Of a stretch of 64,000 nt of DNA, positions 31,187-41,011 are shown one piece after another. A program made the translations under genes and the position numbers. The notes beneath the pieces were generated by a model, which had not been told where the DNA came from, searched no databases, and worked only from the letters and a program-made list of their open reading frames with translations. Numbering within the stretch: the first letter of the stretch is position 1; each line of letters opens with the position of its first letter. This DNA is from Glaciimonas sp. (GTDB lineage Bacteria; Pseudomonadota; Gammaproteobacteria; Burkholderiales; Burkholderiaceae_D): assembly GCA_012927585.1 (NCBI GenBank), contig JABBOY010000016.1, positions 1-64,000 on the forward strand, written 5' to 3'.

Positions 31187-31242
31187 CGGCGGTTTGGGCT
31201 TAGAGCCCCGGCGACGGAAATTTCTGGGGTTTGGGCTTACAA
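31187..31242 (+). mobile_element. Two abutting Tn3-type ends, right boundary of island
   Basis: TCGGCGGTTTGGGCTTAGAG with CCCC (31187-31209) mirrors the left end at 20052. Directly after it, 31213-31240 repeats 28 bases of the internal Tn3 end at 21666, beginning GACGGAAATTTCTGGGGTTT. Both point outward to the right. No clear target duplication is seen on either side. Confidence 0.6.
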
Positions 31243-31245
31243 CCA

Positions 31246-31304
31246 CTAGGATGGGTGCAACCCATCTTGTAAGTTTAATATTCGATCGGTTTCACCCAGC
31301 CTAC
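31246..31304. repeat. Palindromic repeat, TAGGATGGGTGAAACCCATC family, copy 1
   Basis: Left arm CTAGGATGGGTGCAACCCATC, right arm GATCGGTTTCACCCAGCCTA, spacer about 18 bases. A better copy is at 33735-33804, so the two flank uvrD. The left island border (20047) starts with a half copy, GTAGGATGGGT. Confidence 0.75.
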
Positions 31305-31312
31305 GGTGCTTG

Positions 31313-31392
31313 AGTATATTTTATACATTCAATAAATATATGCGGATAATGCTATGAAAATAAATATACCCCCTATTTTTATAAATAGCATG
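31313..31392 (-). repeat. Dispersed intergenic element, copy 4 (reverse)
   Basis: Reverse strand: head AATAGGGGGTATATTT, TTATCCGCATATATTTATTG, then GTATAAAATATAC. The second hairpin lacks its right arm, so the copy is truncated at the palindromic repeat. It lies just upstream of uvrD. Confidence 0.7.
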
Positions 31393-31438
31393 TTGGCTTT
31401 GATTTTTTCGCCTGTTGCATCGGGCTTATAATCAAAGG

Positions 31439-33739
31439 ATGCAAAAACTTCTCCAAAATCTGAATCCCGAACAACTCGCCGCCGTCACACTGCCGGCCCA
31501 GTCCGCGCTGATTCTGGCTGGTGCCGGCTCAGGAAAAACACGGGTGCTGACCACCCGCATCGCGTGGCTGATCCAGAGCGGGCAAGTCTCGCCCAGCGGC
31601 TTGCTGGCAGTGACTTTCACTAATAAAGCATCGAAAGAAATGACGGCGCGGCTGACTACGATGTTGCCGACGCATTTGTTAAACTCGACCCGCGGCATGT
31701 GGATCGGCACTTTCCACGGCCTGTGCAACCGCCTGTTGCGCGCCCATTACCACGACGCCGGCTTGCCCCAGACGTTCCAGATTCTGGATTCTTCCGATCA
31801 ATTGTCGGTCATCAAGCGCTTGCTGAAGGCCAATAATATCGATGACGAGCAATATCCGCCGCGCAGCCTGATGTACTTCATCAACGGCGCCAAGGATCAG
31901 GGCTTGCGCGCCGACAAGGTGGATGCGCACGACCCGCATGAGCGCAAGATGGCTGAGTTGTACCTGATGTATGAAAATCAGTGCCAGCGTGAAGGCGTGG
32001 TCGATTTTGCCGAACTATTATTGCGCTGCTATGAATTGCTCTGTCGCAATCAACCGCTGCGCGAGCATTATCAAGCCCGCTTCAAACACATTCTGGTCGA
32101 TGAATTTCAGGATACCAACGACTTGCAATACAAATGGCTGAAGCTGATGGCCGGGCCGCACAATGTGGTGTTTGCGGTGGGCGATGACGACCAGAGCATA
32201 TATGCATTTCGCGGTGCCAATGTCGGCAACATGGCCGCGTTCGAGCGGGAATTCAATGTTCAAAATCTGATCAAGCTGGAACAAAACTATCGCTCGCACG
32301 GCCATATCCTCGATAGCGCCAATACGCTGATTGCCCATAACAGCAAACGTCTGGGCAAGAATTTGCGCACCGACGCCGGACATGGCGAACTGGTGCGGAT
32401 TCAGGAAGTCACCTCAGACCTGGAAGAGGCGCGCTGGATTATCGAAGAATCCAAAAGCTTGATCAATGACGGCGGGTTGCGCAGCGAGATTGCGGTGCTG
32501 TACCGCTCCAACGCGCAATCGCGGGTGATCGAGCATGCGCTGTTTTCGGCCGGCATTCCGTACAAGGTATATGGCGGCCAGCGCTTCTTCGAGCGCGCCG
32601 AGGTCAAGCACGCGATTGCTTATCTGCAATTACTGGACAATTTGCACAACGATTCAGCGTTCCTGCGGGTGGTGAATTTCCCGACTCGCGGCATTGGTAA
32701 CCGTACTCTGGAGCAATTGCAGGATGCAGCGAAGCAATACGATATTTCCTTGTACGCAGCGGTACCGTATGTGGCGGGCAAGGCGGGTTCGTCGCTCAAC
32801 GCTTTCGTTCAATTGATCGAAGGTGCGCGGCTCCAAGCGCAGAATTTGCCGTTGCCGGAAATGGTCAAAATCGTACTCGATGCTAGCGGTCTGCTGACCC
32901 ATTACCAGAAAGAAAAAGAAGGTGCGGAGCGGATAGAGAATCTGGAGCAGGTGGTCAGCGCCGCCTCCTTGTTTGTGGCTGAAGAAGGTTTCGGCCACAA
33001 CGCGCCGGCTTTCCTCGGCCCTGACACGCAAGCAATGGCGGGAGCCGCAATTACCACCGCCGACGGCATCGCAATTTTCGATGCCGATGCGGCGCTGCCG
33101 ACCGTGATGTCGCCGTTATCGGCCTTCCTGTCGCACGCGTCGCTGGAAGCCGGCGAGAATCAGGCGCTGGCCGGACAGGATGCGCTGCAAATGATGACGG
33201 TTCATTCGGCTAAAGGGCTGGAGTTCGATGCGGTCTTTATTACCGGCCTGGAAGAAGGCTTGTTCCCGCACGAGAATAGCGCGAGGGAAGAAGGCGGCGT
33301 CGAGGAAGAGCGGCGCTTGATGTATGTCGCCATCACGCGCGCCCGCAAGCGCTTGTACATGACCTTTTCGCAAACTCGCATGCTGCACGGGCAAATCCGC
33401 TACAACGTGAAATCGCGTTTTTTCGAGGAACTGCCGGACGATGCGGTGAAGTGGCTGTCGCCGCAGGTGAAAGTGCAGCCGCAATGGTTCGCGCAACCGA
33501 AAGCGGCCTGGGTCGATGCGCCGCAAAGCGGAGCCAACCGGATTGCGCAAAGTATTGGCAAGACTGAGCACGGCTGGTGCATCGGTGAATCGGTCGCGCA
33601 CGCCAAATTTGGCGAAGGCGTCATTATCAATATCGAAGGCGGCGGCACCAATGCCCGCGCGCAAATCAATTTCGGCCGGCAAGTGGGAATCAAGTTGCTG
33701 GATTTAGGGATTGCCAAGCTGGAAAAGGTGGCGTCGTAA
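31439..33739 (+). CDS. uvrD: DNA helicase II, UvrD/PcrA/Rep superfamily
   Basis: The 766-aa SF1A helicase has motif Q/I LNPEQLAAVTLPAQSALILA with AGAGSGKTR, motif Ia TFTNKASKEM, motif II VDEFQDTN, motif III VGDDDQSIYAFRGAN, motif IV EQNYRSHGHIL, motif V VHSAKGLEFDAVF and motif VI EERRLMYVAITRARKRLY. UvrD unwinds DNA in nucleotide-excision and mismatch repair. The C-terminal tail ends in a Tudor-like RNA polymerase contact region (GEGVIINIEGGGTNARAQIN), typical of UvrD. ATG 31439 is chosen; the ORF-track start is 8 codons earlier. It is monocistronic. Confidence 0.95.
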   Translation: MQKLLQNLNPEQLAAVTLPAQSALILAGAGSGKTRVLTTRIAWLIQSGQVSPSGLLAVTFTNKASKEMTARLTTMLPTHLLNSTRGMWIGTFHGLCNRLLRAHYHDAGLPQTFQILDSSDQLSVIKRLLKANNIDDEQYPPRSLMYFINGAKDQGLRADKVDAHDPHERKMAELYLMYENQCQREGVVDFAELLLRCYELLCRNQPLREHYQARFKHILVDEFQDTNDLQYKWLKLMAGPHNVVFAVGDDDQSIYAFRGANVGNMAAFEREFNVQNLIKLEQNYRSHGHILDSANTLIAHNSKRLGKNLRTDAGHGELVRIQEVTSDLEEARWIIEESKSLINDGGLRSEIAVLYRSNAQSRVIEHALFSAGIPYKVYGGQRFFERAEVKHAIAYLQLLDNLHNDSAFLRVVNFPTRGIGNRTLEQLQDAAKQYDISLYAAVPYVAGKAGSSLNAFVQLIEGARLQAQNLPLPEMVKIVLDASGLLTHYQKEKEGAERIENLEQVVSAASLFVAEEGFGHNAPAFLGPDTQAMAGAAITTADGIAIFDADAALPTVMSPLSAFLSHASLEAGENQALAGQDALQMMTVHSAKGLEFDAVFITGLEEGLFPHENSAREEGGVEEERRLMYVAITRARKRLYMTFSQTRMLHGQIRYNVKSRFFEELPDDAVKWLSPQVKVQPQWFAQPKAAWVDAPQSGANRIAQSIGKTEHGWCIGESVAHAKFGEGVIINIEGGGTNARAQINFGRQVGIKLLDLGIAKLEKVAS

Positions 33740-33804
33740 GATGGGTGAAACCCATCACGTTTTAATCACTATCAATGCAAATGATGGGTTTCGCCCATCC
33801 TACG
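33735..33804. repeat. Palindromic repeat, TAGGATGGGTGAAACCCATC family, copy 2
   Basis: Left arm CGTAAGATGGGTGAAACCCA, right arm TGGGTTTCGCCCATCCTACG, 21 of 23 arm bases paired, spacer 24 bases. The left arm overlaps the uvrD stop codon. It may also end the transcript, though there is no T-run. Confidence 0.82.
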
Positions 33805-33867
33805 CGCTGCAGCAGAACCGCAGCACTGCGCTGTTTATTTGCCTACGAGTTGAATAATTGATGTATT

Positions 33868-33956
33868 TTGTAAAATAAAAGGAGTATTTTTAATTCCGCA
33901 CTAAACATATGCGGAAAATACTATTTTTTACATTGTACACAGTGGTGTATATAGAA
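33868..33956 (-). repeat. Dispersed intergenic element, copy 5 (reverse)
   Basis: Reverse strand: ATGTAAAAAATAGTATTTTC followed by CCGCATATGTTTAGTGCGG (hairpin 1) and AATTAAAAATACTCC. The head is degenerate (GTGTACAAT for GGAGTATCAT). It lies between the converging uvrD and corC, so it leads neither gene. Confidence 0.65.
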
Positions 33957-33959
33957 AAA

Positions 33960-34844
33960 TCAATCGGCTTCGTCGAGATCGACTGGCGGCATTTTTTCCA
34001 CCAGCAGGACATGAGCCTGCCGAGCATCGGCACGCAGTACCTCGAAACGCAGGTTATCGATGTTAAATACATCGCCCTTGCGTGGCACGCGACTGAGATG
34101 GTTGGCAACCAGACCGCCGATGGTGTCGACGTCTTCATTGGCCATTTGGGTTTCCAATGCTGCATTGAATTGTTCAATTTCGGTCAGCGCCTTAACGCGC
34201 CAGCGGGGGCCGTAAGCACCATGCTTGATGGAAAGAATATTGTCTTCTTCTTCATCGAAATCGTATTCGTCCTCGATGTCGCCGACGATCTGTTCCAGCA
34301 CGTCTTCAATCGTAATCAAGCCGGCCACGCCGCTGTATTCGTCGACTACGATCGCCATGTGGTTGTGGTTGGCGCGGAAGTCGCGCAGCAACACGTTCAA
34401 GCGTTTTGAACCCGGGATGAAGATCGCCGGACGCAGCATGTCGCGCACGTCGAATGATTCTTCCGCGTAATAGCGCAGCAAATCCTTGGCTAGCAGAATG
34501 CCGATAACTTTGTCGCGCTCGCCTTCGATGGCGGGGAAGCGGGAGTGCGCGGTCGATAAGACGTAGGGCATCCATTCTTCGATCGGTCTGTTGATGTCGA
34601 TCACGTCCATTTGCGAGCGCGGGATCATGATGTCGCGTACCGAGAGATCCGATACCTGGAACACGCCCTCGATCATTGAGAGTGCATCGGCGTCGATCAG
34701 GTTGCGTTCATGCGCGTCTTGCAGGACTTCCAGCAGTTCGGCGCGGCTGTCGGGTTCGGGGGAAATCAGGGCGGTCAGGCGTTCAAACAATGACCGATGG
34801 GGCTTGGCGTCAGGGACTCTGACGCCGGTAAGTTGATCTTGCAT
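33960..34844 (-). CDS. corC: CorC/HlyC-family CBS-domain protein
   Basis: The 294-aa cytoplasmic protein has two CBS domains: VRDIMIPRSQMDVIDINRP to VIGILLAKDLLRY, and DMLRPAIFIPGSKRLNVLLR to GVAGLITIEDVLEQIVGDIE. The C-terminal CorC_HlyC domain follows (PRWRVKALTEIEQFNAALE, DTIGGLVANHLSRVP). E. coli CorC is linked to Co/Mg efflux through CorA. It closes the miaB-phoH-ybeY-corC run. A 123-base gap separates it from ybeY; lnt, the usual next gene, is absent. Confidence 0.93.
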   Translation of the reverse strand: MQDQLTGVRVPDAKPHRSLFERLTALISPEPDSRAELLEVLQDAHERNLIDADALSMIEGVFQVSDLSVRDIMIPRSQMDVIDINRPIEEWMPYVLSTAHSRFPAIEGERDKVIGILLAKDLLRYYAEESFDVRDMLRPAIFIPGSKRLNVLLRDFRANHNHMAIVVDEYSGVAGLITIEDVLEQIVGDIEDEYDFDEEEDNILSIKHGAYGPRWRVKALTEIEQFNAALETQMANEDVDTIGGLVANHLSRVPRKGDVFNIDNLRFEVLRADARQAHVLLVEKMPPVDLDEAD

Positions 34845-34967
34845 AAGGGGCGATTAGCCGTAGTTTCGATCGGCATAGGATACAACAAATGTAACCAGAT
34901 ACCAAAATCCGCTGGTATTTTTTGATTTTGTGTATCTGATTGAAGCTGCTTCAAGCTTGACCGGCCA

Positions 34968-35426
34968 TCAACTTTCGGCATACGGGTTGGGTATGCCCAG
35001 CGCAGCGAGGATTTCGGTTTCGATGGCTTCCATTTCCTGCGCTTCTGCTTCGTTCTCGTGATCGTAACCCTGTGCATGCAGCACGCCATGCACGATCAGG
35101 TGAGCGGTGTGGACAGTGACCGATTTACCCTGTTCTGCGGCTTCCCGTTCCAGCACGTCGGTGCACAGGATGATGTCGGCCTGCGTGACTTCAGCGTCCT
35201 GGTCTTCGGTATACGCGAAGGTCAGCACGTTAGTCGGAGCATCTTTGCCGCGGTAGTCGCGGTTCAGCGTGCAGCCTTCTGCCGCATCGACGAAGCGGAT
35301 GGTGAGTTCTGCCGGAGCAAACAGCGCTGCTTGCACCCAGCGGCGCAACTGGGGGCGGGTAATTGTATTTTTCAGGCGCGGGTCGGGATATTGCACCGAC
35401 AGCGCAAGTTTATTTTTTGCGGGCAT
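34968..35426 (-). CDS. ybeY: Endoribonuclease YbeY
   Basis: The 152-aa protein has the zinc site H-x3-H-x5-H as [11 protein letters not shown], with [10 protein letters not shown] before it. YbeY is involved in 16S rRNA 3' maturation and ribosome quality control. Also typical are [17 protein letters not shown] and [13 protein letters not shown]. Its start overlaps the phoH end by 17 bases. Confidence 0.96.
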   Translation of the reverse strand: MPAKNKLALSVQYPDPRLKNTITRPQLRRWVQAALFAPAELTIRFVDAAEGCTLNRDYRGKDAPTNVLTFAYTEDQDAEVTQADIILCTDVLEREAAEQGKSVTVHTAHLIVHGVLHAQGYDHENEAEAQEMEAIETEILAALGIPNPYAES

Positions 35427-36468
35427 GGTTGACGGGGACGGTTTTATTTAGCTCGACTTCCAGGCTGTTGGCGGATTCGTAGGCATCGACGATGTGCCCG
35501 ACGAGCGGATGGCGCACCACATCAATGCTGGTGAAATGCGAAAAAGCGATGCCGCGCACGTCTTTCAGCACGCCGAGCGCATCGCTCAAGCCGCTTTTCT
35601 GGTTGCGTTGCAAATCGACTTGCGTGACGTCTCCAGTGACCACTGCTTTGCTGCCGAAGCCGATCCGGGTCAGAAACATTTTCATTTGCTCGGGTGTGGT
35701 GTTCTGGGCTTCGTCCAGGATGATGAATGCATGGTTCAGCGTGCGGCCGCGCATATATGCCAGCGGCGCGATTTCGATAGTTTGCTTTTCGAATAATTTT
35801 TGGGTTTTGTCGAAACCCAGCAGGTCGTACAGCGCGTCGTACAGCGGACGCAGGTAAGGATCGACTTTCTGTGCCATGTCGCCGGGCAGAAACCCGAGCC
35901 GCTCGCCGGCTTCGACCGCCGGGCGCGTCAGCACGATGCGCTTGACCGCGTCGCGTTCCAGCGCATCGACCGCGCAAGCGACTGCCAGATAAGTCTTGCC
36001 GGTGCCGGCCGGGCCGACGCCAAAGGTGATGTCATGCGCCAGGATGGCGTTCAGGTACAAGTTTTGGTGCGGCGTGCGGCCGCGTAGATCGCTGCGGCGC
36101 GTCTTCAGTGGCGGGCTTTCAATCGCGTCCGGCATGGTTTCCAGCGTCGCCGAGGTGAGTGCATCGCTGGCCGGATTTACTTTTCTGGCAGCCAGTTTCG
36201 CTCGCTGTTCGACCAGCGCCAGTTGCACTTCGTCGACCGAGATAGGTTTTGTGGCGGCGGCATAAAACCGCTCCAGGATCGCGACCGCGCGTTCGCCGTT
36301 GACGCCACCCACCACGAAGCGGTCGCCGCGCCGGAAAATCGTCACATCCAGGTTGGATGAAATTTGCCGCAGGTTTTCGTCGAGCGGGCCGCACAGATGT
36401 GCCAGCCGCGCATTGTCGAGCGGTTCCGGCAGGAAGTGCTGCGACGGCGAGGGAGATTTGGTTTTCAA
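35410..36468 (-). CDS. ybeZ: PhoH-family ATPase (YbeZ)
   Basis: The 352-aa protein has the PhoH P-loop [16 protein letters not shown], the [20 protein letters not shown] block, Walker [21 protein letters not shown] and [20 protein letters not shown]. PhoH/YbeZ partners YbeY in RNA metabolism. The first 120 residues hold a KH-like start ([17 protein letters not shown]). The start overlaps the miaB stop by 4 bases, so the three genes are coupled. Confidence 0.95.
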   Translation of the reverse strand: MKTKSPSPSQHFLPEPLDNARLAHLCGPLDENLRQISSNLDVTIFRRGDRFVVGGVNGERAVAILERFYAAATKPISVDEVQLALVEQRAKLAARKVNPASDALTSATLETMPDAIESPPLKTRRSDLRGRTPHQNLYLNAILAHDITFGVGPAGTGKTYLAVACAVDALERDAVKRIVLTRPAVEAGERLGFLPGDMAQKVDPYLRPLYDALYDLLGFDKTQKLFEKQTIEIAPLAYMRGRTLNHAFIILDEAQNTTPEQMKMFLTRIGFGSKAVVTGDVTQVDLQRNQKSGLSDALGVLKDVRGIAFSHFTSIDVVRHPLVGHIVDAYESANSLEVELNKTVPVNHARKK

Positions 36469-37850
36469 ATGGCGCTTTGCTGGATTGGTGTGGATAGTGT
36501 CGGTGTTGTGGGTTGGGCGGCGACCAGTTCGCCCCGCAGCGAATAAGTGTAGCTGTGCGTAATGTCGATATCGACCTGCCGGCCGATCAGACGTGCGCCA
36601 TCCGGCCCGCCATCGAAATTGACCACGCGATTATTTTCGGAGCGGCCCTGCATTTCTGCCGGACTCTTGGCCGACGGCCCTTCAACCAGGATGCGCTGAA
36701 CGGTGCCAATCATTTGCTGGCTGTAGCGTTTGGTGTTGTCGCTGATAACCGCCTGCAACCGTTGCAGGCGCGTTAGCTTGACTTCATGCGGCGTGTCGTC
36801 TTGCAAATTGGCGGCTGGCGTGCCAGGTCGGGCGCTGAAGACGAAGCTGTAACTGTTGTCAAAGCCGATCTCGTCGATTAGCTGCATCAAGGTTTCAAAA
36901 TCGGCCTCGGTCTCGCCCGGAAAGCCGACGATAAAGTCGCTTGATATTGCGATATTCGGCCGTACCGCGCGCAGCCGCCGGACTACCGATTTGTATTCCA
37001 GCGCGGTGTAGCCGCGTTTCATCGCGGCCAGTATCCGGTCGGAGCCATGCTGGGCCGGCAGGTACAGATGATCGACCAGTTTCGGCACCTTGGCGTAGGT
37101 ATCGATCAAGCGCTGGGTGAATTCCTTCGGGTGGCTGGTGACGAAACGGATCCGTTCGATGCCGGGAAATTCTGCGATGGTTTCGATCAGCAGTGCAAAA
37201 TCGGCTAGCTCGCCGTCGGCCATCAGGCCCCGAAACGCGTTGACATTCTGGCCCAGCAGCGTGATTTCCTTGACGCCCTGTTCGGTCAGGCCGGCGATCT
37301 CGGTGAGCACGTCATCGAAGCGGCGCGACACTTCCTCGCCGCGCGTGTAAGGCACCACGCAGTAGCTGCAATATTTGCTGCAGCCTTCCATGATCGACAC
37401 GAATGCGGTCGCGCCATCCACTTTTGCGGGCGGCAAATGATCGAATTTCTCAATTTCAGGAAAGCTGATGTCGACTTGCGATTGGCCGGTGGCGCGGCGT
37501 TGATTGATCAGCGCCGGCAAGCGATGCAGGGTTTGCGGGCCGAACACCACATCCACATACGGCGCGCGCTTGAGTATCGCCGCACCTTCCTGGGACGCAA
37601 CGCAGCCGCCGACGCCGATCACCAGATCGGGTTTGGCCAATTTCAATTCACGAATGCGGCCGAGGTCGGAAAATACTTTTTCCTGCGCCTTTTCACGCAC
37701 AGAACAGGTGTTGAGCAAGATCACGTCGGCATCTTCGATGATGTCGGTCTTGATGATGCCGTCGGAAGCCTGGAGCACGTCGGCCATCTTGTCCGAGTCG
37801 TACTCGTTCATCTGGCAGCCGAAGGTTTTGATGAATACTTTTTTTTGCAT
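36465..37850 (-). CDS. miaB: tRNA-2-methylthio-N6-dimethylallyladenosine synthase MiaB
   Basis: This radical SAM methylthiotransferase modifies A37 of tRNAs reading U-starting codons. The UPF0004 domain gives three cluster cysteines ([29 protein letters not shown]). The SAM cluster is [22 protein letters not shown] domain closes the 461-aa protein ([20 protein letters not shown]). It is the first gene of the run leading to phoH and ybeY. Confidence 0.97.
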   Translation of the reverse strand: MQKKVFIKTFGCQMNEYDSDKMADVLQASDGIIKTDIIEDADVILLNTCSVREKAQEKVFSDLGRIRELKLAKPDLVIGVGGCVASQEGAAILKRAPYVDVVFGPQTLHRLPALINQRRATGQSQVDISFPEIEKFDHLPPAKVDGATAFVSIMEGCSKYCSYCVVPYTRGEEVSRRFDDVLTEIAGLTEQGVKEITLLGQNVNAFRGLMADGELADFALLIETIAEFPGIERIRFVTSHPKEFTQRLIDTYAKVPKLVDHLYLPAQHGSDRILAAMKRGYTALEYKSVVRRLRAVRPNIAISSDFIVGFPGETEADFETLMQLIDEIGFDNSYSFVFSARPGTPAANLQDDTPHEVKLTRLQRLQAVISDNTKRYSQQMIGTVQRILVEGPSAKSPAEMQGRSENNRVVNFDGGPDGARLIGRQVDIDITHSYTYSLRGELVAAQPTTPTLSTPIQQSAI

Positions 37851-37894
37851 GGTGTGGCTTTGTGCGAATTGGGCTTGTAGGCGTTATAGCGGTT

Positions 37895-38221
37895 TTATCG
37901 ATTTTGGACCGGCAATGGCTTACTGGCTTCTTGCGGGTTCAGCATCCAGATCCGGTGGATCTGGCCCTGATTGTTTTCGGTGAAATTCACGCTCACGTTG
38001 CTGACGCGCAAAGTCTCAGGCAGGTCGATCGTATTATCGGTGTTAAAAATTTGCGCACCCGGTGACAGCATGCGTTCCTTGCCGTCAATGATGATCGCCG
38101 GATATGTCGCAGGCGTCATTGTCCCGCGTTTGGCATTTGATGGAAAGGGGCGCTCGTAAGCGGCGGCGGAATAGGTCAATGTTGCCAATAAAATTGCCGA
38201 TAAAAAGTATTTTTTTTGCAT
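37895..38221 (-). CDS. Small exported protein of unknown function
   Basis: ATG 38221 gives a 108-aa protein with a clear signal peptide, MQKKYFLSAILLATLTYSAA, cut about AYA/ERP. The mature part (KRGTMTPATYPAIIIDGKER, LSPGAQIFNTDNTIDLPETL, HRIWMLNPQEA) is soluble and probably periplasmic. I do not recognise a domain. The longer ORF-track start adds 29 residues before the signal and is unlikely; GGAAC lies upstream of ATG 38221. It lies upstream of miaB in the same direction and may share its promoter. Confidence 0.7.
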   Translation of the reverse strand: MQKKYFLSAILLATLTYSAAAYERPFPSNAKRGTMTPATYPAIIIDGKERMLSPGAQIFNTDNTIDLPETLRVSNVSVNFTENNQGQIHRIWMLNPQEASKPLPVQNR

Positions 38222-38450
38222 GGTATTGTTCCATTTTATTGCGAACTGATGTTGCGCAGTCCGCACCGCCGGTAATTCGGCGCAGGCCTGGGGGGTTGCT
38301 TTGATCAAAAAACTGACTAGGGTTCAAACCTCGTCCTTCAGGGCGGTGAGTGGCGAAGGGGCGATTCGTTGAAACAGGATTTTAACCCCTTTCAACCGTG
38401 TCTATTACCTGCCTTGGTTCGGCCTGACTAATTGGTGAAGCCTACTTTAT

Positions 38451-40979
38451 TCATGTAGTTGGCAGACGCCACTGCGGATGTGCTTGTGGCGCGCACCAGA
38501 CATCGAAGTGGAGACGCGACAGTGCCAGCGGATCTTGCAGTAACAAATTGGTCTGCTCCGGCGTGAGCGCATCGGCACCATGTTCCAGCGCGATCTTGGC
38601 TAACTGCGCATGTTGGTTGCGTGTCGCCGTCGGCAAATTGGGGCGTGCAATGGCGCAGGCGCACACCAGCGCATTGAGCAATGGATCGACCACCGCATCT
38701 GTAAAAGCTGGCGCCGGTGGCGTCGCTGCGAGATGGGCCTTGGTGGCGCGTAATTCCGGCGGTGGTTTCATTTCTTCTGGAATCAGGAACAAACGTAGTT
38801 GGCGCATGCGACGTCCAAGCGACACCCTGCTGGAAAATACTGACAGCGGAATTGACAGTATCAGCGCGCCGACAATCGGCAGCAGCCACCACAAAAATAA
38901 CGGATTTAGCCAAAACACGCCGCCCCCCCACGCCAGCCCTAGCAGCGTATGGCCGCCGTGCTTGCGCAAGGCTTCGCCCCAACCGGTTTCAGCGTTGTTA
39001 CGCGGTGGCGATTTCCAGTGCATCTCCCAGCCGAGAAACGCTGCGGCTACGAAACGGGAGTGGAACAACATCCGTACCGGCGCCAACAGCGCCGAAAATA
39101 CCAGTTCCATCAGCATGCTAAGTGTCACGTGCAGGCGGCCGCCGAAGCGTTTCGCCCCTTGCACGCAGATCAGCAGTACGCTCAAAAATTTCGGCAAAAA
39201 CAGCAGCGTGGCGGTGGCGGAAAACAAGGCCAGGGCTTTTCCCGGATGCCACTCCGGCCAGATCGGAAACAGTTGGCGCGGCTCGATAAAATACTCCGGC
39301 AGCGTCAGCGTGTGCGACGCCAACATGCCGGTCGAAAGAGCAAGAAACAGGAACCATAGCGGCGCCGACAGATACGCCATGACGCCGGTGGCGAAGACCG
39401 CGCGGTGTACCGGGTGCATGCCGTGCGCCAGGAACAGCCGAAAATTCATCAGGTTGCCGTGGCACCAGCGGCGGTCGCGCTTAAGCTCATCCAGCAGGTT
39501 CGGTGGCATTTCTTCGTAGCTGCCGGCCAGGTCGTAGGCGATCCAGACCGCCCAGCCGGCGCGCCGCATCAACGCCGCTTCGACGAAATCGTGCGATAGT
39601 ATTTCGCCGGCCAGCGAGCCGCGCCCAGGCAGCGGCGCCAGCGCGCAGTGCCGAATAAATGGCGCCAAACGGATGATCGCGTTGTGGCCCCAGTAATGCG
39701 ACTCGCCCAGTTGCCAGTAATGCAAACCAGCGGTAAACAACGGGCCGTAGACGCGCGTAGAAAATTGTTGGATGCGCGCATACAGCGTGTCGCGCCCGGA
39801 TGCGCGCGGCGCGGTCTGGATGATGCCGGCGCCGGAGTTTGCCTCCATCAGCCGGACTAGCTTGGACAGACAGTCGCCGCTCATCACGCTGTCGGCATCC
39901 AGCACGATCATGTAGCGGTAGTTGCTGCCCCAGCGGCGACAGAAGTTGTCAATATTGCCGCTCTTGCGCTTGCCCCGCCGTAGCCGACGTCGATAGAAGA
40001 TACGGCCGAAGCCGTCAACCGCCCGGCACAGCCGATCCCAGGCGGCCAGCTCGGCCACGCACAAGTCGGGCTGGTTGCTGTCGCTTAGTACGAAGAAATC
40101 GAAATGCTGCAGTGTGCCGTTGCGTCGCACCGACTCGTAAGTAGCGCGCAGACCGGCGAAGACGCGATTCACGTCTTCATTGCAAATCGGCATCACAATC
40201 GCAGTACGGGCTGCGACGTCGATCGGCCCGTCGGCAAGGTTGCCCGCATTACTGGCCGAGATCATGTAGCTGTCGCCACCGCGCAGCAGCACCAGGAAGC
40301 CAGCCATCGCAGTCCAAAAGCCGGCCGAAATCCAGCAGAACAGGATGGCGAACAGCGTCAGCGTCACCACTTCCATTGGTCTGGTGCCGTGATACGGCAA
40401 CACTGCACTCATGAAATAGGTGGCCAGTCCAGTTTGCCCGAACATTAGAAGCAGCAGGATTAGCCGGCGCCAGCCGCCGTCATGCTGCCAATTGCCGCCC
40501 GGGTCGGGCGCGTCTGCCGACGGCGGCCCGGTTCGCGTGGTTTCTGCGGCGCAGTCGCGGTGGCCGGACAATGTGTGCATCCAGCGGATCAGCGGATTTA
40601 ATGCGCCCCACGACTGCGGCACCATCGAAATGCGGTGCAACGGTGGCGTACTGCTAACCCGAATGTGGCCGCAGCGGTCAAAATTGATGGTTGGCGTTGG
40701 CGTTGGCGTTGGTGCCTGGTGCGGCGGCAATTCTGCGGTCGGCGAGGATTGATAGGCCAACTGTAAACGCGATGCAACCGACGCATAGGCCGGGTTGTCG
40801 CTGTTGCTGTCGTTAACGTTGTCGTCTGCCAGCGCCTGATGCAGTGCAGTCATCGCCCGCTGTGGATGGCCGCCACAGTGTGCGGCAGCGCCTTGCAAGG
40901 CTTGCCGTTGCAGTGTCGTCAGCGGCAGGATATCCAGATAGCGCTCGATGGCGCCAGTGCAATCGGCGCTATTTTGCAC
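38451..40979 (-). CDS. opgH: Glucans biosynthesis glucosyltransferase OpgH (MdoH)
   Basis: This inner-membrane family 2 glycosyltransferase polymerises osmoregulated periplasmic glucan. The 842-aa protein has membrane spans [20 protein letters not shown] and beyond. The catalytic segments are [44 protein letters not shown] and the product-binding Q/RxxRW-like RDRRWCHGN. Six or more further spans follow. An N-terminal extension holds TPTPTPT, coded by a 6-base repeat. The start is GTG 40979, 32 bases after opgG; an upstream non-AUG start cannot be excluded. The order opgG-opgH matches E. coli. Confidence 0.94.
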   Translation of the reverse strand: MQNSADCTGAIERYLDILPLTTLQRQALQGAAAHCGGHPQRAMTALHQALADDNVNDSNSDNPAYASVASRLQLAYQSSPTAELPPHQAPTPTPTPTINFDRCGHIRVSSTPPLHRISMVPQSWGALNPLIRWMHTLSGHRDCAAETTRTGPPSADAPDPGGNWQHDGGWRRLILLLLMFGQTGLATYFMSAVLPYHGTRPMEVVTLTLFAILFCWISAGFWTAMAGFLVLLRGGDSYMISASNAGNLADGPIDVAARTAIVMPICNEDVNRVFAGLRATYESVRRNGTLQHFDFFVLSDSNQPDLCVAELAAWDRLCRAVDGFGRIFYRRRLRRGKRKSGNIDNFCRRWGSNYRYMIVLDADSVMSGDCLSKLVRLMEANSGAGIIQTAPRASGRDTLYARIQQFSTRVYGPLFTAGLHYWQLGESHYWGHNAIIRLAPFIRHCALAPLPGRGSLAGEILSHDFVEAALMRRAGWAVWIAYDLAGSYEEMPPNLLDELKRDRRWCHGNLMNFRLFLAHGMHPVHRAVFATGVMAYLSAPLWFLFLALSTGMLASHTLTLPEYFIEPRQLFPIWPEWHPGKALALFSATATLLFLPKFLSVLLICVQGAKRFGGRLHVTLSMLMELVFSALLAPVRMLFHSRFVAAAFLGWEMHWKSPPRNNAETGWGEALRKHGGHTLLGLAWGGGVFWLNPLFLWWLLPIVGALILSIPLSVFSSRVSLGRRMRQLRLFLIPEEMKPPPELRATKAHLAATPPAPAFTDAVVDPLLNALVCACAIARPNLPTATRNQHAQLAKIALEHGADALTPEQTNLLLQDPLALSRLHFDVWCAPQAHPQWRLPTT
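40691..40714. repeat. Hexanucleotide tandem repeat inside opgH
   Basis: Three exact TTGGCG units and one TTGGTG on the plus strand encode the Thr-Pro run of OpgH. Unit gain or loss would keep the frame and change only the linker length. Confidence 0.8.
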
Positions 40980-41011
40980 CAGCGTGAACTCGGCCTCTGC
41001 GGCAGCAGTAT

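Noticed and set aside
20052-31242. Target-site duplication of the island
   Set aside because: The five bases outside the left end (AGGAT) and right end (ACTAG) differ, so no duplication can be claimed.
33960-34409. Forward ORF 33909-34409 opposite corC
   Set aside because: Shadow of corC, starting inside the dispersed element; no motif.
38320-38345. T-arm-like GGGTTCAAACC suggesting a tRNA
   Set aside because: The T stem does not pair over five bases, and no acceptor, D or anticodon arm could be fitted around it.
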